In this document: one piece after another, positions 46,010 to 57,369 of the stretch
Layout of the letters: each line of letters starts with the position of its first letter
How positions within the stretch are numbered: position 1 is the stretch's first letter
Origin: Gymnopus androsaceus JB14
Taxonomy: Eukaryota; Basidiomycota; Agaricomycetes; Agaricales; Omphalotaceae
DNA: 64,000 nt
Direction: 5' to 3'
Assembly (NCBI GenBank): GCA_009733575.1
Contig: ML769418.1
Span: 149,539 to 213,538, forward strand
The notes under the pieces: model-generated
What the model saw: only the letters and a program-made list of their open reading frames with translations
Databases searched by the model: none
What the model was told of the DNA's origin: nothing
Program-made: the position numbers and the translations under genes

Positions 46010-49000
46010 ATGGTTGATCGAGTGGTTTGTACCTGCAATAAGTGCAGCAAACTAACATATTTAGCTTCCAATGGCAAAAAAGCGATTGGGAGACTGATTT
46101 CAAGGCGGGCTAAACGCCAACATCTCAGTGACCACCTTATCAGACAGGCTCAAACCAAAGCAGCGACTCAAATTTCCTCTGCCAAGAAAAAAGCAAGACC
46201 AGTAAATCCAAACAGCCAGTATAGATTTCCAAAACAGCATACAGATGCTCCCAAGATTGTAGTCCCCAGCTTGAACACTGGTGCGCAATTGCTTGTACTT
46301 TTCTCACCAAACTGGGTAACAACAGAATTTCAGTGATCATTCCAGTTTATAATCTGTGTTACTTGCTTGTAGCATGGCTGGTTCTGTGCAAAGGACTCAG
46401 CCGGAACACAGGAAATACTCTGCTGCAAGCTCTTCGCTTCATTCTCTTTACATCTCTCCAACTTATCTACCTCACACTGAAAGGCTTAGGTGCACAGGTA
46501 GATGCACCTTCCCCACTTACTGATATCCCTCTAGATATGAGGACAGTGTATTCCAAGCTCAATCTAAACCCAGAGTTGATCCGGATCTTTTGCTGTCCCA
46601 AATGCTTCAAGCAATATCCAGTCAATACCCGGTTGTCCAAGTGCAACTACAGGAAGTCTGAGAAATCACATCACTACTGCAATGCTCCTTTGTTCAAGTA
46701 TGTATACAGAAAGAACAAGCATGGAAAGAGCAGACCCAAGAAAGTGCCTCGATGCTTCTATACTACTCAGTCCTTTGACTCCTGGCTGAGATATCTAGTC
46801 TCAAGGCCTGAGCTTGATCATTATTTTCATGAAACCTTTGCCAAAAAGGGAAAGTGGCACCCAGGGGGAAAAATGCGGGATGTTTATGATAGTCCTGCAT
46901 GGCAGGAGTATATGGAGGAATTTCTCAATGGTCCTTATCACCTTGTATTTGCACTTTATGTGGATTGGTTCAATCCACTTGGCAACAAGGCAGCAGGTAA
47001 TGTGAATCTGACTTTTTTACCAAATTACTGCTAAGGATTCAATCAGGTAAAACTCTGTCATGTGGTGCCATTGTTCTCTACTGCATGAATCTTCCTTTGG
47101 AGATTCGCTTCAGAGCTGAAAATGTTCTGATTCTTGGATTGATGCCTGCACCACACAAACCTGGTACCTGGACAATATCACATCTTCTAGGCATTCTCAA
47201 AGATTATCTGTGGAAATATGAGAATGCCCAGACCATCTTCACCAATAATCATCCAGCTGGTATAGAAGTTGCTGCACGCATATATCTTACAATAGCTGAT
47301 ATGGAGGGCAGTAAGCTGTTAACAGGGTTTAGCTCTCATGCAGGTACATGGTTCTGCACATACTGCCTGTGCAAGAATCCTGATCACCTGGAAGACCTTG
47401 ATCCCTCTACTTGGCCCTCTAGAACTGGGGAAGAAGTACATGAGCAGGCACTGAGATGGAAGGAAGCACCTTTGGTGGGGCAGAGGAATAAGCTTTGGAA
47501 GTCTAATGGAGTGCTTTGGACACCACTCCATGATTTTCCCCACTGGGATGCAGTTCTCTGCACCATCATTGGTCCTATGCACTGTCCTATTGAGGGAAAC
47601 CTGGCTTTTCAGCTTAGAGCATTATATGGATTGGGCCAGAAAGAGGAGGACATTAAGAAGATAGCAGAACAAGAGGAAGCAGAAGCATTTTCTATGGCAG
47701 ATACTGAAGAAGCAAACTCTGAAGTGGGGAGTCTTCAAAGTGAAAGTGATGAAGACATGATAATGAGTAATGCAGGCTCTCTTACTGGAGACACAATAAC
47801 TTCTGAAGATTTTGATGATCCAATGACCTCTGAAGATGGTAATATTCCTGCAGAAGATTGGGACTCTGAGGAGAATCTTAGTAATGAAGAGGATGATGAG
47901 GTTGGCCCCCCATATCTGGGTGTCAGAGAATCTTTTGCCAGAGCAGTGGAACAGTGGGATATACAGTTAGATGATGGTGATGATGATGATGAGAATGATC
48001 CAGACTACAGGTATATTGAAGTTCCAGGTGGAACTTATAAGCTCAATCTGGCAGAAGTAGCTGCAATCAGAAAGTGCATTTTAGAGGTAATGCATCCTTC
48101 ATGGGTTGAAAAACCACCACAGAACTTGGGAGAAGCAAGACATGGAAAGCTTAAAGCTCATCAGCTTCATAATACTTTCTCTGTGTTTTTGCCCTTGATT
48201 ATACCTGAGTTTTGGTTTGATCCTGATGAGCCTAATGAGCTTCATGAGGCACTTTTAGAGAATTTTTGTTACCTGGTGGCTTCTGTGAACCTAGTAACAG
48301 CTTATTCAACCTCCAACGAGGAAGCAGATCTTTACAAAGAATATTATACAGCCTACAGAGCCTCTCTCAAAGCAATCTGGCCTCATGCTAATTCTAGACC
48401 CAATCATCACTATGCTCACCATTATCCAGACCAAATGAAATTCTGGGGACCAATGGGAACACTTAGTGAATATCCTGGGGAAAGGCTGAATGGAGAGCTT
48501 CAGAGGATCCAGACCAATAATCACTTTGGTAAGCAATTTATGATTGATCTTTCACTTGGCCTTATCATCCATGCAGTGGATATGGAGCTGACAATGATTC
48601 AACAATACTCAAGAAAGTCAAAGCTGAATGCCAAGTTTCATGCCCTTGACATGGAAGATTATACCAAACAGTTTGCTGATATCTTGGGGCTTGAGGACAT
48701 CTATGGCACTAGACATCCACCAAGACCCATGAGTGAAGCTGAAGCTGCAGCATTCCTTGCACAAGCTGAACCTATTGATGAAAAAACAGAGATGAAGCTT
48801 TACACCAATATTCTGGCCTATCTCAGAAAGTCAAGTCATAGTTACACCTCTGCATATACACTTCCTGCTCCCCCTCAGCACTCCATCATTCTCCCATCAG
48901 CCTTCTTGCGCCTCAATTATTTCCCCATAGATGGCAAAATTTTCCATTGTAAGAACTCTAGAGAAGCAGGGAGCCATATATACTACTATATACCTCATGC

Positions 49001-49337
49001 CAATGGTACAACTGCTACAGGCTGTATAGAGTCTATCTGGCAGGTTCCGTTGCAGGGAAAGATCCGGACCTTTTTCACAGTGACCATTCATGCTCAACTT
49101 TCTGCTGCTCAACAAAAATGGAACCCTTATTTGAGGCCACCATGCTCTCTGCTCAAAGTTGACCTTGTTCTCCAGGCTCTTTCTTCCAGTTCTCACATCA
49201 TTGAGTCTCAGCACATTATCTGTCATCTTGCATTTCGGAAATTAGAAAAAGCAGATTATCCAAAGATATACAAACATATCAAAACTCCAGTGATGGCAAT
49301 CATAAAATCTCTTGATAGAGGGAGAAGAGGACCATGA
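46010..49337 (+). CDS. Island gene C: Tnp2-type transposase (CACTA-like superfamily)
   Basis: Start ATG 46010 gives MVDRVVCTCNKCSKLTYLAS, the N-terminal Cys/His element of fungal Tnp2 proteins. An intron near 46310-46370 leads to WLVLCKGLSRNTGNTLLQAL and DIPLDMRTVYSKLNLNPELI, then a second zinc-like block CCPKCFKQYP. A 50-nt intron (46997-47046) falls in NPLGNKAAG. Catalytic-core landmarks are LYVDWFNP, IADMEGSKLLTGFSSHAGTW, FCTYC, HDFPHWDAVLCTIIGPMHC, AHHYPDQMKFWGPMGTLSEY and PGERLNGELQRIQTN. A long acidic insert follows GLGQKEED. The stop is at 49335-49337. I saw no stop or shift in the 3' 2.3 kb. It is strikingly CpG-poor. Confidence 0.85.
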
Positions 49338-49892
49338 CTTCATTGTTGACTCCTGTGCTCTCTTTGGTAAGTATCTATCTGACCTATAAGTATACATATC
49401 CTTGTATCATCTGTATGCAGCTTTCTTTGTGGTTTTAATATATGATAATCTCTAGCATTAAGTCATTTTACCAAGAACTGAACTGGGCATGATACACTTT
49501 GTTAGTGTATACTGTGCTCATTCTCAATGCATGTCTTGTTCACTTGGCATCTTTTCTATGGTATCTCATAGGCAGCCTCATTCTAAGTACATCAAAAATC
49601 CATACAGATATATGCACAAAGAGTCTGTAAGCTATAGTTATGATACAGTATTTGTGTGCAGCCACATTGTTGCATACTTCTTTACTCAATACTTCTATGG
49701 CTGCAGTGCCTACCATAGGACTATATTTTTGCATTCAATCTTACAACATGGCACCAGTTCACAGTAGCTTAAAGGCTGCTTAAACTTTTTGGTGCCATAC
49801 AAACTTGATAATAAGCAGGCTTTCTTAGGCAAATTCCAACCTAAACCATATGTAGAAACAGTAGAGTTCTGAGAGGGCTACAACTTCACAAA
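49338..49892. other. Convergent 3' ends of genes C and D
   Basis: AT-rich sequence between two stop codons facing each other. No gene or obvious terminal inverted repeat was seen. Confidence 0.4.
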
Positions 49893-52212
49893 TCAAACCA
49901 AACTAGCCCATATACTGTGCTTTGTAAAAACATTCTTCTCCATCCATGCCTTGGCATCACATTCAGTTTTCATCCCAAGTTGTCTAGCCAGCTTCAAGGT
50001 TGAAACACCTAGCTCTGATGTCTGTATCATGGAGGCTTGGTTAAACCATACCATAGAGCCGCGCCCGTCTGCCCTTTTCCATGCATTGTCTTCCCCATGT
50101 GAGTCATGACCACAGAAGTAGAGAGGAGTAGAGTTATCCTTTGTGGGATACTCGCCATTGGCAGTAGTCATGATTGGAAGGTCTAGAAATTTATTGAGCA
50201 AAACTTTTCCATAAAGAGTGCAGAAGCTTAAGAAATCAATGTTAAAATGCAGGAAGAGAGATGAAGGGTAGAGAATAAAGACCCCAGGAGGAAGTTCAAC
50301 AGCAATGCCTGCCTCCCAGAGTACCAACCAGCACTTTTCGCGATGATTGAAATGACCTGGGAGCAAATATTTAGCAGGTTTATTACAAGGTTTGGAACAA
50401 CTTACCATATATAAAGATCATACATACACCAAAGGCAACGTTCTTCCAATCAACATGAGGTGTACAGAAAACTCGCTTCACACCTTTGCGAGGGGAGTTG
50501 AGACAGAAATTAAAGAAAAGACCAAACTTTGCTTCAATATTGTAATTTTCCCTCATATATTTAATGGATTCCTTGTACCGTTCTGCAATGGCTGGAAATT
50601 CCGCCTCCAGGATACAACAACCAAATTGACTGTAATCTGGGGTAAGAAATCTGAACTACAGGACAAGTAAGAGAAGACTTTCGTTAGGCGATGGAAAATT
50701 GACCCTGATTGAAAGAATTTGGTAATGGCCTTATCGTTCTTCTGTTGAAATTTGCTGGCTTGAGGGACCTAAACAGATGGTGAAAGGAGGGGGGAAATGA
50801 TAGTGCATCAAGCTTGCTTACCTCTTTGTTATTCCTATCATGTCCTGCAATGGAGAACCAGTGGCGTCCTCGTGAATTCTTCAGCATATCGTCCTCACTG
50901 AAGGGATGCTGGATGGAGTTTACAAATCGCTTTGCTTCTTCATTGACCTCTGCCAGGAAACCACCTAGCATGAGAGAGGTGAGTGGGGAGCGGTAGAAAA
51001 ACATTCGACCAGCGGCATCACAAATGGCGGCTGCCCGATGACTTTGAAGCTGCTTAGTCACAAGGTAATGCATATAAGTAAGGTGAAACTGATGCAACAT
51101 ATGGGATCAAGGTGATTCCAGAAAGCATTTCTTTTGCAATCTTTGAGCCTGGTGATGAAATGGCTTGCGTGATGAATTCCCGAGTGTCTGCGGAGGCTTT
51201 CTTTCCCATCCAAGCTGGTTTAGAAAGACGCCCATCTTTCTCAACATGGAAATTTGAGTAGGCAAAGTGGACATTGGCATGTGCTGAGTGCTTCCGAAAG
51301 AGTTGCCAGCGACGAAGTTGATGTTTGCGTTCCTTTCTGCGTGGTTCTCCATGGAGATCCTCCGGTAGGTAAGGTGTGAATTCACATGTGCAGGCATTGA
51401 AATGGGCTTTGGCATGCCTGTGCATTCGTTAGACAGTTGCAGGAGACAATAAGCCTGTAATCACTCACTCAACCAACTCATAGACAACCTCTGGTAGCTG
51501 CGGAGGAAAGCAAGGAGCAGTGTGCAACTGCTTAGCTCGCGGTGCCTTTGCTTTATGCAATTGCTGTTTTCTGAGAAATTTTCTTTTTCTGCTGGTTATT
51601 AGTATATGCAAATAAAATTAGCACGTCCGCACCTCACCTTGCCAGTGGAACTCCATTATCCTCACTGTCCGTTTTTTCCAAGATGTCCGACTCTTCACCA
51701 TCCATTATGTTATCCTCACTGTCCGTTCTTCCAGAGATGTCCAACTCTTCACCATCTGTTTGGTCCATGAGGTCTGACATGTCCCCTTGATACTGGTGGT
51801 TGTCCAAGGGTATGGTGAAGTTGATTTCATTCAAAGAATCAAAGTTTACTTGGATTTGACTATCTGGCTGAGACTCCTGCAACCGACTCTGCAATGCTTC
51901 CAGGTCTGGATCTGTGTTTTGAAGATCCTCAACCTCAGAAAAGTTCCGTAGCACCCCAAGGGCCTCCAGCTGAATGTGTTTGGGTTGCCAGTAGTCGACC
52001 TCTTCAGCACGCGTTTTGATGCGTTTTATGTCTGGAAAGCTATGAAATGAATGCATATAGATGTATAAGACTAGGCTTTTCAAAATCAGAAAAACTCACC
52101 GGTTTGCTAAGACATTCATTGCATTTCGCAATGACCGTCTGATTTCCACCATGACAGCGAGGTTGAAAGAGTGAGACAACCACATGACTTTATGCCTTGC
52201 AGGCGAACTCAT
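49893..52212 (-). CDS. Island gene D: TET/JBP-like 2OG-Fe(II) dioxygenase, intact
   Basis: Eight exons (52100-52212, 51638-52039, 51469-51591, 51099-51417, 50822-51052, 50704-50768, 50406-50629, 49893-50356) total 1941 nt, 646 aa, one open frame. An acidic N-terminal region leads to HVEKDGRLSKPAWMGKK, then AAAICDAAGRMFFYRSPLTS. The beta-helix core shows VFCTPHVDWKNVAFGVCMIF with an intact H-V-D iron motif, CWLVLWEAGIAVELPPGVFI, a distal His in SSLFLHFNID and an Arg in DGRGSMVWFNQAS. The motif order equals that of the gene at 26179-27839. Published work links TET/JBP expansions in basidiomycetes to DNA transposons. The likely activity is oxidation of 5-methylcytosine, inferred. Confidence 0.65.
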
Positions 52213-52559
52213 TTCCTTCAAAATTAGGCATCAACTAACATATAGACGCACCACAATACCGAAAAATCAACTTGACCGAAGCCGAATCCGAACAAAAAAC
52301 TGTGTATCATCTGTACTAGTATTGTTGTTTTAGCTCTAGTCTCATTACATTACGCTCTCTCTCCCGCTCATCGATCTAATCTAATCTAATGCTAACGCTC
52401 CTTCAGATCGCTACGTCCCTCCCGCTCCCGCTTTCCCTTTCACCTTCCCATTCTCCTCCATTGAATCACGGAGCACCTTCCCCATCTGCAGTTACACTCG
52501 ATCCGAGCCCAGCTCCAGCTGCTATACGCTCTCTCCTCTTCATTCCGCTGCCCTGTATC

Positions 52560-54480
52560 ACTCCCCTAAAGCGGCTCCTCCCGCGACTCAAGTGCATTGT
52601 CTAGGGAATTTGAGTGTGAATGGGAAATCGGGGGGAGCGAGAGCGCCTTGTTGAAGACACTCCGACCCATTGCAACTGTCGGAATGGCCGTGCACAGCGG
52701 AAACTCCATCTACGTACATCCCCTTTGCACTGGGCCTTCTGCTAATTCCACCGTATCCATCGTCGTGGTTGTCTGGGGATGAAGAGGGATAACAAGTAAT
52801 ATTATCGCTGCCGGCACCATACGCGTTCGAGGTGATATTCGTCATCCGTGGCCCCAAGACCAATGCTTTGGGGGATAAGGGAACAGTATATCGTCGAGAT
52901 TTCAACGCTTCATTTCCATAGACTGAGGCCAAAACTCAGATCTCGGGGGATACCATTCAGATAAAAGAGACGGGACTAGAAATTTATGAGGCATTTGTGG
53001 CTGAAGGCCTGGGCGAAGTGTATCGGCCAGGTCGAAAAGATGCGCTGTCGGAGGAGACGCAGTTATCGTTAGGGAGTGAGACGGAGAGTCGGATACCAGC
53101 CGTGACGTTGAGGAAGGAGAGTCGACCGCGGGAGGTACAAGTAAAGCGTGCGGTAATGGAATATCTGCTGTCGGCGAGTCGGGGGTGGGGGATGAGACTG
53201 GTGCGGCCATCAGTGGAGAGGACAGTGTACAACGGTCATCCAGACCCGTTGAAATCCGAGTTGCTGTGGGAACCGTGGTGGTAGAAAGAACACCAACGAA
53301 GCGGTACTCGGAGGACGAAGTCAAAGGAGACGGGGAGGGAGAGATAGACAAGCAATCACGATCCATTGACGGAGGATGAGGGTTCAAGATCATCCGAACC
53401 TTCACTCTCTGTATGCGTATGCGTTTGCGTACCGGCATCAGAATCCTCCTCTTCCGAGCTGTCTGCATGACGAAACGGTCAGATGGAAACATTTGAAAAG
53501 TAGCGAGAACAAGCGAACCTGAAGTAGACAGTATAGATGGGCCCAACTCCGGACCCTCATTCTGAGCCCCGGCATTGACTTTCGACCATATGATCTCTTG
53601 CAGGAGGGATGGGTATTTTGATTTGAATTGGGATTCGGTGTGGTCACTGATACTGGAGCTAGGAGGGAAGGAATCGGCCCAGTAGATGATAAGAGACAGC
53701 GCATGTACCTCGACGCCAGCCGAAGCTTCGTGTGAGATGGGTGTGTAGGAATGGTAGGTTTCGCGCTCCTATCTGTAGGATTTGTCGTAGTCATGGCTTG
53801 GGAAGGAAGTGGTGGAGATAGGGTCGAATCGACTGGAGAATAGGTTAGATATGCAGGTTGCGCGGGTAATGACGTCGCTTTTGCGTGCGGATACTCGTCA
53901 CCATAGCCGTGGTGCTGTAGTGATGACGATGATGAGGCGCAAGACATCCCAATCCCGTTTAATGCACTCGCTGGACCCGAGGCGCCACTGCCACGATGGA
54001 CTTTGGGGCTTCGCAACTGGGCGTAGTCAACGTGCTCTCGGAATCCGTAGATCGCGAGCTCAGAGTCAGAGAGGGACTCGGAAGTGGGAGTGAATACACA
54101 GACAATGTGGTGGGCGTACTTTGCGTGTACCGGTGGGAGAATCGTTTTCTAGTTAAGGTTGAGGCTTGGGAAAGATAGGAAAGATAGGCGTTAGTTAGAT
54201 TTATTAGCGTATGGAAGCTCAAACTCACTAGAACCCAAAGCTGAATGCTCGTACGCTGACCTATCCTCAGTCTGCGCCATTATATTATCCAACGTGTTCA
54301 TGCCTGATACGGAGGACGTGGTATCAATAGAGGTTTTGGCCAAGATATAAGTGAACTCCGAAATCTTGCGAGCTCGTTGGACGTGTGTCTGGTGCCAGAG
54401 ATAGGTTAGAAATGTTGATGTCAAGAAACTTTGACACGTACTGTACTCCATGCTTCCAGGCCTTGTGACGCTGGAGACGA
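52560..54480 (-). CDS. Ser/Pro/Thr-rich protein of unknown function, frame uncertain
   Basis: This stretch is CpG-rich, unlike its neighbours. The minus strand starts near SMEY, has a GTACGT donor, then HVQRARKISEFTYILAKTSI and NIMAQTEDRSAYEHSALGSS. Downstream frames are dominated by Ser, Pro and Thr, for example YSLPLPSPSLTLSSRSTDSE and DIPLPHALLVPPAVDSPSST, and end QMPHKFLVPSLLSEWYPPRS near 52902. Exon joins are ambiguous and an indel is possible near 53560. The plus strand around 52389-52604 also has an open Pro-rich frame. The gene may be a host gene caught between mobile parts. No domain was recognised. Confidence 0.35.
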
Positions 54481-55839
54481 CGTGGATCAGTTTAAAAGAC
54501 CCGTGATAGCGCTATTCTGGTGGAGGTAACGGCGGAGGAGACAATCCAAGGATGATAGTCATCGGGTTGGAAACTGGAGAGTTTGGGCGCGTGAGCTGGC
54601 ACGTTGGGTTTGATGGAAGTTGAGTGAAGAGTGGTCGGAGCATTTGGGTCGAGGAGTCAAAACCGTATCACCAATAAATTCCTCGACCGCTTGGGTGTCA
54701 CGCAGATGGTGGTGACAGCGAGAGAGGCGTCATGACGTTGACGTTGACGATGCCGCTACGCGCTCACATGACAGCGACGATCAACAAACGATCGCAACGG
54801 GCTTGCTTGCACAACGTGTTCCACCCAAGAACGCAATCTCAAGAGCTTGTAGCACCAAGGCAGGACTAGATCTACAAGCTCTCATAGAAACGTTGGCTGC
54901 ACCTCGCAGATCGGACAACACAACATGCAGGCAGGTTGTGCGACTTCCTTGCAAATTGCAGCCTATCTCTGAGATTGCTGAAATGGGAGTACTAAGGATT
55001 TGGCAGAGCTTGCTTGCGAGTGAGTTGCGGCGGCATATCGTGCTCGTGCGTGGCAGGGCATATTGCGGTTTGTTAAAGAGAGCGCGTATTACGGATACGC
55101 ACATATGTAGGAATCAGGTGATGGTGGTTCGGTTTCAACGCGTCGATTTCCGTCGATTGCAGTCAACAAAACACGATCACGCGACTTTGAAAGACCTCAA
55201 AATTCCGAGATAAGTTGAACGTAGGCGCACTGATAAGCCAGCCAGCCGGTGTGAGTCAACCGGCGCTTGATCTAGCGCCTATTAACTTGTTGCTCTTGAC
55301 TCACAACCGCCACCAACTCAGCTTGTTTCTCGCTGAATTTCTCACTCTCTCTCTCTAAACTCCGATATATCGACTACTCGTAGTTCCTCCCACCAATATC
55401 CACCAATAAATTCGCCTGCCAGACTCAGGAACCCCACAACGATACTCCCTCAGACCATCGGCAATCTTTCCTATGGATTCCAAGCTGAAGCGAGACTTCG
55501 AGAACTAGAACTGGAGCGCCTAACGCCGTTTACGTGCTCTGAACGGCATAGAAGACATCCCATCTTCTCCCGCAATCTCATTTCCAGAAGAAAAGTTGTG
55601 GGAATTTTCAACCGCGCGCTTCCGCTGACACGCTCACCTGGCTCGCTGATAATGGAAGTGAAGTCTGGTTGAAGAAATAATGCCTCCTTTGCCTCTTCCG
55701 AATTCCAATCTACGAGCAGTACCAACACGCTCAATTCCGTCGACCCTACTCCTCTCAGCCAACGAGAAGCTTTGTCTGTATATTGTCCCTCATAACACAC
55801 ACCCTGACATTATCGCTTTGGCCAGAGACTCATCTCGTT
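54481..55839. other. No supportable gene
   Basis: A 136-codon plus-strand frame (54803-55213) and its antisense partner show no domain. The right end may hold decayed upstream parts of the SulP-like relic. Confidence 0.35.
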
Positions 55840-57064
55840 GTCGTGAATAGTGCTGGTTCCTCCCCGAGTTTTCCGTTCTTTATTGTCAGCATCAGAGTAC
55901 GCGTGATTGATCTGTTGTCTCTTCATACTTGGCTCAAGTTCCTTAGTAATCGAATCCCACCTGGAAACCGCTGCATCCCTGCGCATCGACAAGGCTTTCC
56001 CTGCTCTTCTCGAGTATACAAGGTCCCTTTTGGATATCGTAGAACAGCGCGAACAAGGTGTGTCTTTATATCGGAATCATTCGCAAGTGCTGACCCAGTA
56101 TCATAGCCACTGGATCTTCTTCAACCTTTGTACTCTCAATCATATGGAACATTCGAAGTGGGCATTGTCCTCAGGTTGGTCATATCACTGTTACTTGTCG
56201 TTCGCCAATCGTTGAAGACTAGGATGGCGATATTGGTATGTCCCAAATTCTCTCTACTTTTCTCAATTGTTTTTTGCTTTTGCATCTCTTTCTTTCTTCT
56301 CAATGCTAACGCTTACTAACTTGACTTTCGTTCCTCCTTTAGGGTCGTATTCCAGGAACAGATCGCTGGAAAGGCAGAGGAAGACGTTTCTGGTGCTCTT
56401 ATTGTGTAGGTACGGGAGAGTTTAGATTTCGGTGAGCTTAGCTTTGCACGTAGATTTTCCCTGATAATTTACACTCTTTCTTTTTGCAGTGAACACTGCA
56501 CAACTCAAAGGTATTTGTCGTCTCTCTATACATGACAGATATTCAAGTTTAATATCTTTGTGTAGAACAGTTAAGATGTTTAGAGCTATATGGTCTCGAC
56601 AAAAGCCATTGTCGGACGCAAGCGACTGTGCTGGTATTCCATATGGCTGATATGGACAATTGCGATGCTAGGTTGGTGTTTTTGTGAGGCTCGTCGTGGC
56701 GGTGTTTATAATTTTTGGCAGTGCTTGTCAGACGATTTATGAACTTGTAGAAGAATACCGAGTACGTTCCTCGACCTCCTTACCTCCTTCTCCTTGTCTG
56801 ACAATACTGTTCTCTCCTCAGAGCCATGGTGTTGGAATCTTCATCACGCATCTCCGTGCGAGACCATTGGAAGCCTTTGAGAAGGCTGGGATCGTTAAAT
56901 TGCTGGGTGCGGATGCGTTCCACGATATTACTATACTACAAGGATGGTATCATTCGATTACTTATGATTTTTTCATGATATCTTTATTGAGTAGTGGCAG
57001 ATACATCGATCATAATATGGATGATTTACGATTGGAGCTGGGGAAAGTGGTAACTGGTACTTAA
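55840..57064 (+). pseudogene. SulP/SLC26 anion transporter relic with STAS domain
   Basis: Fragments in several frames read SSLVIESHLETAASLRIDKA, FPALLEYTRSLLDIVEQRE, HSHWIFFNLCTLNHMEHSKW, LRLVISLLLVVRQSLKTRMA, GRIPGTDRWKG, LKEQLRCLELYGLDKSHC, TVLVFHMADMDNCDA, TIYELVEEYR and THLRARPLEAFEKAGIVKLL. The last pieces are a STAS domain, which follows the membrane domain in sulfate permeases. The N-terminal membrane half is not recognisable, and joins need several frame changes. An intron such as the one before EQLRCLELYG is retained, so it is a decayed genomic copy. Confidence 0.65.
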
Positions 57065-57369
57065 CTTGAATGTTCTGAAGGCTCAACCTTGTTAGGATCC
57101 TAACCAACATGAACGCGAAGATGGTGTGGCTGAGCTGTGAACTTGCTGCGGCATTAAACAGTCACCATCCACAAGTTGCTATAGATGCCATTCGCTAGCT
57201 ACTAAGACCGAGGCGATCTGGGTATATTGTGCTGTTTCTTTCCAGTATTTTTTTAATTACAAAGAATAATGCCAGTAATGCTATGTGGGATCGTATGTAT
57301 GATTTTTAATACCGAGACCAACGCAGACTAAATAATGCAGGCATGATGCTACCAGAGTGCGCTCATAAG

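Noticed and set aside
46010..49337. KDZ-superfamily transposase
   Set aside because: TET/JBP linkage made KDZ attractive, but the N-terminal Cys element, YVDWFNP, DMEGSK and MHCPIEGN blocks fit Tnp2, and no KDZ motif such as a YDIACQ-like core is present.
54781..55213. Overlapping sense and antisense open frames
   Set aside because: Neither contains a domain or splice partner, and both may be open by chance in CpG-rich DNA.
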